The notes beneath the pieces were generated by a model. It searched no databases, was not told where the DNA came from, and saw nothing but the letters and a program-made list of their open reading frames with translations. DNA of 64,000 bases from Lactobacillus sp. CBA3606 (GTDB lineage Bacteria > Bacillota > Bacilli > Lactobacillales > Lactobacillaceae). The stretch lies in assembly GCF_002970935.1 (NCBI RefSeq), contig NZ_CP027194.1:1302001-1366000 (forward strand), given 5' to 3'. The position numbers were made by a program, and so were the translations under genes. Of this stretch, positions 19,800-28,451 are shown one piece after another; within the stretch, counting starts at the first letter, position 1, and every line of letters begins with the position of its first letter.

Positions 19800-20591
19800 A
19801 TGTATAACTTAATCGCAACGGATATGGATGGCACTTTTTTACGCGCGGATATGACCTATGACGAAGCCAAGTTTGCCCAACTTTATCAACAGTTACAGCA
19901 ACAACAGATCCAGTTCGTTGTCGCTAGTGGCAATCAGTATTTTCAACTCCGGTCATTTTTTGAGGCTTATCCAGACATTATTTACTTAGCCGAAAATGGG
20001 GCCTACATTCGTGATGCCAACCAGACGTATGCCATTCACGCCTTTGAACCCGCGACCGTCACTAAAATATTAGCTCAGCTGACTAAAATTCAGGATTTGC
20101 ATATTTTGGTTTGCGGCGTCAAAAGTGCCTATGCCCTCAGTAGCTATGATCCCCAATATGTTGATGGTATGCGGCAATACTATCATCACTTAGCTGTCGT
20201 TGACGATTTTACGATGATTGATGATCAGGTGCTAAAGATTGCCTTAAGCTGTCCACCTGAAAAAACCACTGCCATCGTCGCCTTATTACGACCAATGTTA
20301 GCCGGACTCGCTGAACCAACCAGTAGTGGTCATGGCGATATTGACTTAATCCAACCCGGTCTCAATAAAGCCGCCGGACTTAAAGAACTAGGCCAACACT
20401 TAAACCTTGATTTAAGTACCATGGTCGCCTTTGGTGATGGTGGAAATGATTTAGAAATGTTGCGTGAAGTTGGCCTAGGCGTCGCCATGCAAAATGCCCA
20501 ACCTGCAGTGGCAGCGGTGGCTGATCAGCAGACGACCACTAATCAGGAACAAGGCGTCCTCAGCTTTATTGATCACTTATTAACGGTCTAA
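19800..20591 (+). CDS. Cof-type HAD-IIB hydrolase
   Basis: A 263-residue HAD phosphatase of the Cof subfamily. Motif I is DMDGTF (nucleophile Asp at residue 8), motif II the Ser in VVASGN, motif III a Lys in the LNKAAGLKEL segment, and motif IV FGDGGNDLEML. Such enzymes dephosphorylate sugar phosphates, FMN or pyridoxal phosphate. Start ATG 19800 follows AAAGGAG; the longer frame from 19758 is not supported. Ends at the hairpin at 20620. Confidence 0.9.
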   Translation: MYNLIATDMDGTFLRADMTYDEAKFAQLYQQLQQQQIQFVVASGNQYFQLRSFFEAYPDIIYLAENGAYIRDANQTYAIHAFEPATVTKILAQLTKIQDLHILVCGVKSAYALSSYDPQYVDGMRQYYHHLAVVDDFTMIDDQVLKIALSCPPEKTTAIVALLRPMLAGLAEPTSSGHGDIDLIQPGLNKAAGLKELGQHLNLDLSTMVAFGDGGNDLEMLREVGLGVAMQNAQPAVAAVADQQTTTNQEQGVLSFIDHLLTV

Positions 20592-20619
20592 CTCACTAAA
20601 ATCATCCGCGCCAAAAAGC

Positions 20620-20670
20620 CTAAAAATAATCGCCGCAAGAATTGATCAAATTCTTGTGGCGATTATTTAG
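20620..20670. terminator. Bidirectional terminator, copy 4 of a shared hairpin family
   Basis: ATAATCGCC (20627-20633 region) pairs with GGCGATTAT (20659-20667), with the conserved AAGAATT/AATTCTT core above it and CTAAA/TTTAG at the base. It lies between convergent Cof (+) and ABC exporter (-) genes. Confidence 0.9.
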
Positions 20671-20725
20671 TAGTGGTCAGCAAGGCTGCCGCTTAAGCCG
20701 ACTTTTATCCCACGCTGATTAATTA

Positions 20726-22492
20726 TTATTCTTTAAACTGAATCTTCACATAATCACGATATAACGGTAAGCTTGTCATCAATTCTTGATGCGTCCCATG
20801 CCCACTAACATGGCCTTGTTCAATAAAGTAAATTGCATCAGCATCCACAATTGTGCTCAACCGATGGGCAATAATTAAAGTTGTCCGCCCCTTCATCAAT
20901 TCACCTAATGCTTTTTGCACCATGGCTTCAGATTCAGAATCCAAGCTAGCGGTAGCTTCATCCAGCATCAGAATCTTCGGATCACGTAAGAACGCCCGAG
21001 CAATTGCTAACCGTTGCCGTTGACCGCCACTCACTTTAACGCCCCGTTCACCAACTTCAGTATCTAAGCCAGCCGGCATCGCTTTAACGAATTGATCCGC
21101 AAAAGCTAATTGCAAGACCCGCCATAACTCATCATCCGTAAAGTCTTTTTCAAACCCATACGTTAAGTTATGTCGAATCGTGCCGGCCATAATCGCTGAA
21201 TCTTGACTAACGTAGCCAATTTGTGAGCGCCAATCGCTTAAGTTTAAGCCTGAAACATCTTGCCCACCAATCGTCACTTGACCACTTTGCGGTTGATAGT
21301 AGCGTTCCAACAAACCAAAAATCGTGGATTTACCACCACCCGAAGGTCCGGCAAATGCGACAACGGTATTCGGTTTTGCTTCAAAGTTGACGTCGTGTAA
21401 GATTGGTTGCCCATCCTCATACGCAAAGTCCACGTGAGTCATCGCTAACGTCTGGTCAGTGACTGATTGGACTGGGCCGGTCACCAACGCTTCTTCTGGT
21501 TCATTCAATAAGTCCCGCACTCGGGCCGTCGAACCATTGGCTTTTGACAGATCCATAAAGAAACGGGCTAACGTACCAGCCGGGCCGATGATTTGGAAAA
21601 GATACATCAAGAATGACACCAATGTCCCCATCGACATTGTCCCGCTTGCGACCCGTGCCGCCGCATACACCAAAACACCTACGAATAAGGCTAACATACT
21701 AGCAGTCATCACAGGACCCGCAATTGAATCATAAATGGCCTCTTTCAGGCCAATGCGGTATAACTTTTGAATCTGCGTTAATCCCGTTTGGGTTTCATAA
21801 ATTTCTGCGTTCGATGATTTAACCAACCGAATTTCACTTAACGTTTCATCCGTTTCACCGCTAAACTTAGCTAAAGCTTCTTGCCGTTGCCAGCCCACTT
21901 TATTCGTCTGTTGCATGATTGGCAACATGACTAACATAACTAATGGCACCGCCACGACCATAATTGCCGTCATCTTCCAATCCATGAACGCCATAATTGC
22001 TAGCGCCCCGACCAATTGTAGGAGTGACGTCACCATTTGTGGAAAAGAATTCGCCAACAGGTCTTTAATCTGTGTCGAATCATTCACCAATCGTGAGGTC
22101 ATCTCACCTGTTTTGACATTATCAAAATAACTGACCTTTAGCCGTACCAGTTTCTGCCATAACGTTGACCGTAAATTAGCCACGACATTTTCACCAAAAA
22201 CACCCAGTAAGGCCCCTGAAACAGCACTCACTACCGCACTCAAGACAAATAAGACAATGACCCCGACCATTAACGGCTGATTGAGGGCATGCCCAAAACC
22301 ATTGATCAGCTGTTGTGCTAACTTTGGCACGGCTAATTGCGCACCGGTCGCCAACAACCCTAATCCTAATCCCAGCCACAATTGCCAATATTTTGGCTTA
22401 GTTTGCCGAATTAAACTTAAAAACCCACGAAAATTAAATTTGCCAGCCGAACGCTTTTTACCCGTGCTCGGGGCGGTCATACGACGATCCAT
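20726..22492 (-). CDS. ABC multidrug exporter, full half-transporter (LmrA-like)
   Basis: This 588-residue half-transporter has six membrane helices (about 30-325) and a C-terminal ATPase domain. Walker A is GPSGGGKST, the signature is VSGGQ, Walker B is ILMLDEAT and the H-loop His is in IIAHRLST. It should work as a homodimer, since only one such gene is present, and the size is that of LmrA/BmrA drug and lipid exporters. It follows the MarR gene by 20 bp in one operon, a common arrangement in which the repressor controls an exporter by its substrate. Start ATG 22492 has GGAGG seven bases before it. Confidence 0.92.
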   Translation of the reverse strand: MDRRMTAPSTGKKRSAGKFNFRGFLSLIRQTKPKYWQLWLGLGLGLLATGAQLAVPKLAQQLINGFGHALNQPLMVGVIVLFVLSAVVSAVSGALLGVFGENVVANLRSTLWQKLVRLKVSYFDNVKTGEMTSRLVNDSTQIKDLLANSFPQMVTSLLQLVGALAIMAFMDWKMTAIMVVAVPLVMLVMLPIMQQTNKVGWQRQEALAKFSGETDETLSEIRLVKSSNAEIYETQTGLTQIQKLYRIGLKEAIYDSIAGPVMTASMLALFVGVLVYAAARVASGTMSMGTLVSFLMYLFQIIGPAGTLARFFMDLSKANGSTARVRDLLNEPEEALVTGPVQSVTDQTLAMTHVDFAYEDGQPILHDVNFEAKPNTVVAFAGPSGGGKSTIFGLLERYYQPQSGQVTIGGQDVSGLNLSDWRSQIGYVSQDSAIMAGTIRHNLTYGFEKDFTDDELWRVLQLAFADQFVKAMPAGLDTEVGERGVKVSGGQRQRLAIARAFLRDPKILMLDEATASLDSESEAMVQKALGELMKGRTTLIIAHRLSTIVDADAIYFIEQGHVSGHGTHQELMTSLPLYRDYVKIQFKE

Positions 22493-22512
22493 GCGTGTGC
22501 CTCCACTTTATC

Positions 22513-23049
22513 TTAATTAAACCAATGCCGATTCCAACCACCCGGCTGTTGCGGCCAGTCGCCACGACCATGGGGCATGAAATCAGTCAAACTCACATCT
22601 TCAGCACGATGGTTCAGCTTCATTAACAATCGTTGCAATTCAGCCTGCTCACTCGCTGTTAAATCCCCAAATAACTGGTCAGCTAAATCATCGAATTGCG
22701 TCGCGCGCTGATCAAATAATCGTTGCCCACGTTCACTTAAACGGACAATGACAACTCGCTTATCTGAAGTGCTAGGGACCCGTTCAACCAATTCTGCTGC
22801 CGCTAACCGCTTAATGGTTGCACTCACTGAACTAGGTCGAATATCTAACACTTCTGAAATTTCAGCATTCGTTAACCCCGCGGGGCTTTGCGCTAAAATC
22901 TGTAATAACCGCATCTGCCCGCGGCCACTACCATGATGGGGACCACCGTGATGCATAAAGTCTCGTTGATGCATGACTGCCATAAAAAATAGACGATTTT
23001 GCATGAGCTTGCCAAAACTTTCAAATAACGTTCGACTCATATCTGCCAT
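22513..23049 (-). CDS. MarR family transcriptional regulator
   Basis: A 178-residue MarR protein with the usual winged-helix core: LAQSPAGLTNAEISEVLDIRPSSVSATIKRL holds the recognition helix, followed by the wing VPSTSDKRVVIVRLSERG. Both ends carry His-, Gly- and Trp-rich extensions (HHGGPHHGSGRG before the core and RGDWPQQPGGWNRHW at the C-terminus), which are unusual for the family. It heads the operon with the ABC exporter and probably represses it and itself. An AT-rich stretch with TTAGTTAGTTTTTGACAATA upstream (about 23096-23115, minus strand reads similarly) may hold its operator. Confidence 0.9.
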   Translation of the reverse strand: MADMSRTLFESFGKLMQNRLFFMAVMHQRDFMHHGGPHHGSGRGQMRLLQILAQSPAGLTNAEISEVLDIRPSSVSATIKRLAAAELVERVPSTSDKRVVIVRLSERGQRLFDQRATQFDDLADQLFGDLTASEQAELQRLLMKLNHRAEDVSLTDFMPHGRGDWPQQPGGWNRHWFN

Positions 23050-23186
23050 TTTAAAAATCCTCCTCGTTAAGTTGAATGATAATTATGTTAGCACTTTAGT
23101 TAGTTTTTGACAATAAAAACTAACTAAATAATTGAATTAACCGCCTACCCCGCTAAAAAAGGCCGGATAGGCGGTGTTTGGAATAC

Positions 23187-24125
23187 TTATTTTGCCATCG
23201 AAATCACAATTTTTCCGTGACTATGATGACTTTCACTTAATTGATGAGCCGTTCGTAATCCCGCTTGGGTAAATGGTAAGACCCGGTCAATCACAACTTG
23301 GACCGTTCCCGCCACCACCATCGCACCAAGTTCAGCTAACTGTTTCCCATTAGTTTGGAGCCACCACGTTGAAACATCTTGGCTGGCAGCTTGCTGTTGT
23401 TCAGTGAGCTGCGCATCAATCGTCACCAGGCGCCCCTGTGGTTTAAGAATTGCTAAGCCATCATCAACTGCACTAACAGTGTCAAAAACGGCATCATAAT
23501 CATGCAAGACCGCTGTAATATTATGTTCATGATAGTCAATAACTTCGTCAGCACCCAACCGCTCGAGTAACGGCCGCTGAGCCGCACTAGCGGTCGTGGC
23601 AACATAGGCGCCTAAGGCTTTTGCAATTTGAATCGCAAATAGCCCAACACCACCGGCCCCGGCTTGAATCAACACCTTATCACCAGCTTGCACGTGTAAC
23701 CGATCTTTAACGACTTGATAAGCAGTCAGGCCAGCTAATGGGATTGCCGCCGCCGTCTGCCAATCAATCGCCGCTGGCTTTAAAGCTAGTTTATCTGCTT
23801 TAACGGCCGCAAATTCAGCATACGTGCCCCGCGTCCCGTCTTGATAAGTATCGGGCCGAGCAAAAACTTCGTCACCCACTTTAAAGCCAGTCACATCAGT
23901 TCCGACGGCGGTAATCACGCCGGATAAATCCCAACCTAAAACAATGGGAAAGTCCCAGTGCATCATGCCCTGCATTAAACCTAAACGGGCCTTCCAATCA
24001 ATCGGGTTAATTGAAGTTGCCTTAAGTTCAACCAATACTTCATCGGCCGCCATCGTTGGCATCGGTAATTCAGTCATCGTCAACTCGTCAGCATCACCGT
24101 ATTGATTAATTACAACTGCTTGCAT
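23187..24125 (-). CDS. NADP-dependent MDR oxidoreductase
   Basis: The 312-residue product is a zinc-free medium-chain reductase. The GroES-like half has the DLSGVITAVGTDV segment, and the Rossmann half has VLIQAGAGGVGLFAIQIAKALG and GADEVIDYHEHN. It should reduce quinones or alkenals with NADPH. ATG 24125 (AAGGAG site) is preferred over the GTG at 24134. It is divergent from a Crp/Fnr regulator gene, which may control it. Weakly similar in layout to the gene at 7859-8860. Confidence 0.87.
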   Translation of the reverse strand: MQAVVINQYGDADELTMTELPMPTMAADEVLVELKATSINPIDWKARLGLMQGMMHWDFPIVLGWDLSGVITAVGTDVTGFKVGDEVFARPDTYQDGTRGTYAEFAAVKADKLALKPAAIDWQTAAAIPLAGLTAYQVVKDRLHVQAGDKVLIQAGAGGVGLFAIQIAKALGAYVATTASAAQRPLLERLGADEVIDYHEHNITAVLHDYDAVFDTVSAVDDGLAILKPQGRLVTIDAQLTEQQQAASQDVSTWWLQTNGKQLAELGAMVVAGTVQVVIDRVLPFTQAGLRTAHQLSESHHSHGKIVISMAK

Positions 24126-24302
24126 CGCTTCCACTCCTTAAATAACTATTAGTGCCATTAATTGTAACTTTCACCGGTGACATCGTCAAAAGTTAAGTCG
24201 CCAAAGTAACCGATAACCGTCCAGTCACTAACTAGGTCAACTTGACACTTGTTCGGTATAATAACCTAAGGCTTAAATCAAAGATTACCGAGGTCACAAC
24301 GA

Positions 24303-24860
24303 ATGGACGCTTATTTTAAAACTCAAATTCCTGTTTTCAACCAACATTGGGCTGAAATTGCGCCGCTTTTCACTGCCATGACAGTTCCTGAAAAAACAAC
24401 CTTGTTACGTGAAGGCGATATCGCTCATAACATTTACTTTGTCGATGCAGGGGCCGTCCGACTTTGGCACAATGATGATGGCCGTGATATTACGGTACAG
24501 TTCTTCTTTGAGAATCAAATCGTCGCTTCTTTTCAAAGTCTAACTGAACAAACCCCGAGTCAGTTCTCGTTAGAAACTTTAGCGCCAACTCAGCTTACGA
24601 AATTATCGTACCCTCACTTTAACCAGCTCGTCGAAAAATACCCGGCACTCCAACAGACGATGACTCATCAGATTAGTGCCCGTTTTATGACTTACATGAC
24701 TTATTTTTTATCGCGGATTCAAAATAATCCTGAACAGCGGGTCATTGATTTAATGGCTAATGAACCGGAGATTTTAGCGCGCGTGCCACACCATTATATC
24801 GCCTCTTACCTAGGAATGACGCCGGTCTCTTTTAGTCGGATTCAAAAACGACTACGCTAA
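24303..24860 (+). CDS. Crp/Fnr family transcriptional regulator
   Basis: A 185-residue regulator with an N-terminal cyclic-nucleotide-binding-like beta barrel (about 20-115: LLREGDIAHNIYFVDAGAVRL) and a C-terminal helix-turn-helix (PHHYIASYLGMTPVSFSRIQKRL). There is no Cys in the chain, so no Fe-S cluster of the Fnr type. It ends right after the recognition helix, as in the short Crp group of Firmicutes. Likely targets are the divergent reductase and the flavodoxin-fold gene 77 bp downstream. Confidence 0.88.
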   Translation: MDAYFKTQIPVFNQHWAEIAPLFTAMTVPEKTTLLREGDIAHNIYFVDAGAVRLWHNDDGRDITVQFFFENQIVASFQSLTEQTPSQFSLETLAPTQLTKLSYPHFNQLVEKYPALQQTMTHQISARFMTYMTYFLSRIQNNPEQRVIDLMANEPEILARVPHHYIASYLGMTPVSFSRIQKRLR

Positions 24861-24937
24861 TTAACAATTGTTAAGGCGGATAACTTCATTTGAGTTTAGA
24901 CTAAGTCACAACTTAAACTTGAAAGAGGTTATTTTTT

Positions 24938-25534
24938 ATGAAAACTGTCATTATTTTCGATCATCCTTATACCGCAACCGCTAGCAATAACCAACCCCAC
25001 CACCGCGCTTTTTTGGCCGCTTTACTGCAACAAGTCCGGCAACAACTAACGACTGCGGGACAAGATGTTGACTTAATTGATTTGCATGCCGATAGTTTTA
25101 ACCCCGTTATGTCAGCGACCGACCTTGCCCATTGGCGACAAGGCGTGCCGATTGACGCTCAGTGTGCCGATTACCAACGGCGCCTAGCAGACGCTGATCG
25201 ACTTATTTTCATGTTTCCGGTCTGGTGGGAAGTCATGCCAGCAATGACGAAAGGCTTCTTAGATAAAGTCTACGCCAAAACAATCTTGTATAACGCAAAA
25301 ACCATGCAGACGACTTTAGTCAAGCAACCTCAGATTGATATTATAACTACCATGAGCACGCCCAACTGGGCTTACCGGTTATTGTTTGGAGCACCACTTG
25401 CCAAGCTATTATTTCGTGGCACGTTTCTAAAAACTCGACTTTGGCATTTCAAATGGTATAACTTCGCCCAACTCACGCAAAAAACACCACAACAACGGCA
25501 GACGTTATTGCGGCAATTTAAGTTAAAGCTTTAG
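24938..25534 (+). CDS. Flavodoxin-fold NAD(P)H oxidoreductase
   Basis: The 198-residue protein belongs to the flavodoxin_2 group (NQO/KefF-like, FMN or FAD). The start KTVIIFDHPYTATASN is the usual phosphate-binding loop; RLIFMFPVWWEVMPAMTKGFLDKVY is the conserved flavin and substrate segment. Such enzymes reduce quinones or nitro compounds, or regulate K+ efflux. Its ATG follows GAAAGAGG. It ends in the hairpin at 25579 and lies behind the Crp/Fnr gene. Confidence 0.88.
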   Translation: MKTVIIFDHPYTATASNNQPHHRAFLAALLQQVRQQLTTAGQDVDLIDLHADSFNPVMSATDLAHWRQGVPIDAQCADYQRRLADADRLIFMFPVWWEVMPAMTKGFLDKVYAKTILYNAKTMQTTLVKQPQIDIITTMSTPNWAYRLLFGAPLAKLLFRGTFLKTRLWHFKWYNFAQLTQKTPQQRQTLLRQFKLKL

Positions 25535-25578
25535 TGTACTGATGGGGCAAAAGTCAGTGTGTTGGCGACCATTAATAT

Positions 25579-25617
25579 AAACTCGGCGGTCACTTCTTGA
25601 AAGTGACTGCCGAGTTT
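25579..25617. terminator. Terminator between convergent genes
   Basis: AAACTCGGCgGTCACTT (25579-25595) and AAGTGACtGCCGAGTTT (25601-25617) pair over 17 positions with one mismatch. The plus-strand side has the better T-run, so it chiefly ends the flavodoxin-fold gene. Confidence 0.88.
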
Positions 25618-25673
25618 TTGTGCCTTGACCTTTGTGACAAATCGCAGCACCTTTTGCCCCCAATACTTTACGC

Positions 25674-26825
25674 CTATTCATCGGCGGCTAAACTGGTCAG
25701 CACTTGTAATGTCGTGGCGTAATAATCATTACTATTAATCTTGTTTGTCAGGGTGGCGCCAATCTTTTTCGTCAACGTTGCGTTCCTCATCACCTGGGCG
25801 GCATACGCAATCGGTGCCTTAAAGGCCACACTTTGATAATTCCCCACAACCGTTCCATCTAACTGATAGACCGCTTTTATTTGTGACTGATTAGCAAAAA
25901 AAGTTAACATTTTTTGCAGGGCCTGCTTACTGATTGCATCATGATCCGTCGCATACGTGGCCGCCAGTCGCCATGGCACGCGGCATGCGTTGTAGGCATA
26001 TTGGTTATCTTCCGCATGATTGCTCGTGACTGCCGTCATGGTTAGGTTGGCGCCACTGATCGTAATCATATCTGGGAAAAGTCCGGTCGTCGTCCGTGCA
26101 CTCAACTTAGCAATGGCCCGTTGACTGTTGGTAGCGGCATGTTGCCAGAAAGTGGCTTTAGTAAACGTCGCAAATAACTTAAAATGTGTCGTCATTAAGT
26201 CCGAAGTTCGCACTAAATTAGCGCTATCCGTTCCGGTCGCCCAGCTGCCCAACCGTGGTAAATAAGTCGTAGGATTCATCTCATGCGCTTGAATGGCAGC
26301 TAATAACTGGTTAGCTGCCTGACGATAATTGTTTTTAGCCGTACTACCCCATTTTTTATCCGCCAAAATCAAGGCATAGGCGATATCCAAGTCGCCATCC
26401 GTCGCACTATTCTGTTCCGTGCTAACGCTGTTCATCTGCCCATTTCGTTGTTGCTGTTCCCACATCATCAATGGATTTTTAGCCGAAATTTGATGCGCCT
26501 GATAATAATGATATAAACGATTAAACGTCGCTTGATTCCGGGCCCCCTGTTGTGCCGCTAAGATGGTGGCTAACATGCCATAACCTTGGGCTTCAGATAC
26601 CGTTTTTAGGGCGCCTTTACTGTCATTAGTTTTCACAAATTGTTGTTTATTACTACCACTCAAATAAGCCGCACACCACTGATTATATTGTCGCACGGCC
26701 CGAGTAGTCACTGGCTGTGATTTAGTCGTTTTACTTTTGGTCGCATGCCCCACACTCACAAAAATTATCAGTGCCACTACCAGCACACTACCACTAACTA
26801 ATCCCAGCATTTGTTTGCCTTTCAC
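25674..26825 (-). CDS. Glycoside hydrolase family 8 enzyme, secreted or anchored
   Basis: A 383-residue (or 378 if the start is ATG 26810) GH8 protein. An N-terminal hydrophobic segment (about 7-26) has no lipobox and may be an uncleaved anchor. The catalytic acid is Glu78 in VSEAQGYGM, and the base region is SATDGDLDIAYA (Asp143 or 145). LMMWEQ and the NYQSVAFKAPIAYA end are also GH8-like. Known GH8 enzymes cut beta-1,4-glucan, mixed-linked glucan, chitosan or xylan, and one branch (BcsZ) belongs to cellulose synthesis. No bcsA-like synthase is adjacent, so a hydrolytic or exopolysaccharide-trimming role cannot be decided. Monocistronic. Confidence 0.88.
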   Translation of the reverse strand: MKGKQMLGLVSGSVLVVALIIFVSVGHATKSKTTKSQPVTTRAVRQYNQWCAAYLSGSNKQQFVKTNDSKGALKTVSEAQGYGMLATILAAQQGARNQATFNRLYHYYQAHQISAKNPLMMWEQQQRNGQMNSVSTEQNSATDGDLDIAYALILADKKWGSTAKNNYRQAANQLLAAIQAHEMNPTTYLPRLGSWATGTDSANLVRTSDLMTTHFKLFATFTKATFWQHAATNSQRAIAKLSARTTTGLFPDMITISGANLTMTAVTSNHAEDNQYAYNACRVPWRLAATYATDHDAISKQALQKMLTFFANQSQIKAVYQLDGTVVGNYQSVAFKAPIAYAAQVMRNATLTKKIGATLTNKINSNDYYATTLQVLTSLAADE

Positions 26826-26966
26826 TCGTCTTCAATCCCCTCACTATCTACTTTCCTAAAATCCATTCTACACCCTGAACTAGGGGGAATTGCCAAAATT
26901 ATTTTTTACTGAACAATCCTATCCGTCCAGCACTAACGGTTTTTAGAAACAAATTTGCTAGCTATC

Positions 26967-27013
26967 GCTAAATAAAGCCGTCACCCCAATTGAAGTGACG
27001 GCTTTATTTTAGC
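26967..27013 (-). terminator. Terminator behind an aldo/keto reductase
   Basis: AATAAAGCCGTCAC (26971-26984) pairs with GTGACGGCTTTATT (26995-27008), with extra GCTA/TAGC pairing at the base. It ends the gene at 27050-27916. Confidence 0.9.
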
Positions 27014-27049
27014 TAAGTTGAGATATTGATATGATTTAAGACTCGTACC

Positions 27050-27916
27050 TTAATGTAATTGTTTTAAGCTAGATCCGAAGATTTGTTCAATCGTTACAGG
27101 GTCTCGGTGGTCGAAGAATTGACTGACGCTTTGATCTAAGGTTGCCATGGTTTGCATTTCAGCTGGACTCAAGTCAAAATCAAAGACCGCCATATTCTCA
27201 ACCATCCGCGCCGGATGCACCGATTTAGGAATCACTGTAATCCCACGTTGTAATAACCAACGCAAGATAACTTGGCCGGTCGTTTTGCCATGAGCCTGCG
27301 CAATTGCTGTAATCGTCGGATTCGTAAAAATACCATTCTTACCTTCCGCAAAGGGTGCCCACGCTTCAACCCGCACCTCTGACTGTTGAGCAAATTGAAC
27401 CTCTGTCGGCTGTTGATACCACGGATTCACTTCAATTTGGTTGATAACCGGCTTAACCGTCATCGTTAACATTAGATTCTGCAACTGATCGGCATAAAAG
27501 TTGGAGACCCCGATCGCCCGAATTTTACCCGCATGGTAGGCTTCTTCTAAAGCCCGCCAAGCCCCCATCGTATCACCATAGGGTTGGTGCAATAAGTATA
27601 AGTCTAAATAATCTAATCCCAATCGTTTGAGTGAGTCGTCAATCCCTTGCTTCGCACGTTCATAGGTGAATTCAGAAACCCACAGCTTTGACGTGATAAA
27701 GAGTTCATCACGGGCAATGCCACTCTTTTTAATGGCTTGTCCCACGGCCGTTTCATTTTGGTACGCTGTCGCAGTATCAATTAAGCGATACCCTGCTTGT
27801 AAAGCTGCTGTCACGGCTGCCTCGCATTGGTCTAAATCTGGCACTTGGAAAACCCCGAAACCGAGTTGCGGCATTTCAACCCCATTATTTAATGTGATCA
27901 TTGGTATTTTTGTCAT
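27050..27916 (-). CDS. Aldo/keto reductase, 2,5-diketogluconate reductase type
   Basis: A 288-residue NADPH-dependent reductase with the usual AKR catalytic set: Asp in RLIDTATAYQNE, Tyr in the same segment, Lys in ITSKLWV, and His in LYLLHQPYG. KAIGVSNF-like ALEEAYHAGKIRAIGVSNF and VIPKSVHPARM at the cofactor site identify the AKR5 group. It reduces small carbonyl compounds. It is monocistronic; the ribosome site is weak (GAAAGG, 14 bases away). Confidence 0.9.
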   Translation of the reverse strand: MTKIPMITLNNGVEMPQLGFGVFQVPDLDQCEAAVTAALQAGYRLIDTATAYQNETAVGQAIKKSGIARDELFITSKLWVSEFTYERAKQGIDDSLKRLGLDYLDLYLLHQPYGDTMGAWRALEEAYHAGKIRAIGVSNFYADQLQNLMLTMTVKPVINQIEVNPWYQQPTEVQFAQQSEVRVEAWAPFAEGKNGIFTNPTITAIAQAHGKTTGQVILRWLLQRGITVIPKSVHPARMVENMAVFDFDLSPAEMQTMATLDQSVSQFFDHRDPVTIEQIFGSSLKQLH

Positions 27917-28023
27917 CTTTACTCGTCCAACCTTTCATCGTTTGAATAAGACTACTATAACCGCAAAACCATCAGTTGAAAATTACTAGATAATCATGCT
28001 AGTATACGGACAACGCATACTAG

Positions 28024-28326
28024 GGGGGCTGGCGACAGGTTAGCTCATTATTTATTCCAAGCCGTGGTCATGAACAGATGAATAAGCGGCCGGCCATTGC
28101 TCTAAGTAATGATTTAGTCTGTCAGACAAGTAACATGACGATTGTGGCTCCAATTAGCAGTACCGAGCGTAATTTTCCGATGTATCATCGACTAACTAGT
28201 AGTCAAACTGTATATGGAAAAGTATTATTAGATCAAGCAATGGCCTTAGATTTGCAGGCAAGATATATCACTGACGAAGCTATTGTCGATCATGTATCGC
28301 ATGAAGAATTAGAACTCAAAAGTTAA
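28024..28326 (+). pseudogene. 5'-truncated MazF/PemK-type toxin gene
   Basis: The frame 28024-28326 ends a MazF/PemK-like protein: PSRGHEQMNKRPAIALSNDL, then NMTIVAPISSTERNFPMYH and a final helix. Upstream of the GHEQ motif the frame reads only about ten residues to an in-frame TAG at 28021, and no start codon fits. The opening beta strand of MazF (GDIxxVxFxP) is missing or scrambled. The first ATG, 28078, would lose the catalytic loop. No MazE-like antitoxin is present. The gene is best read as a remnant. Whether a shortened peptide from 28078 is made is unclear. Confidence 0.7.
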
Positions 28327-28392
28327 ATTTTTCCGTTCTAAATTCATCAATCATTCCTTCACGTGCATCTTTAGGTGGATCACTATAGATCG

Positions 28393-28434
28393 TTGTACAG
28401 TAAAGCCCCGGCATGCCGGGGCTTTACTGTACAA
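28393..28434. terminator. Perfect 42-bp palindromic terminator
   Basis: Twenty bases on each side of a central AT are exact reverse complements, with a GC-rich middle (AAAGCCCCGGC) and AT-rich outer part. It lies between the MazF remnant (+) and the EIIA-like gene (-) and could end transcription both ways. Confidence 0.85.
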
Positions 28435-28451
28435 TTCAATTTTAAGACCGG

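Noticed and set aside
23135-23178. Inverted repeat CCGCCTA/TAGGCGG as terminator of the MDR gene
   Set aside because: A partial stem exists, but no T-run follows on the minus strand; not strong enough to list.
24242-24262. TTGACA and TATAAT before the Crp/Fnr gene
   Set aside because: The two boxes are only nine bases apart, too close for a sigma-A promoter.
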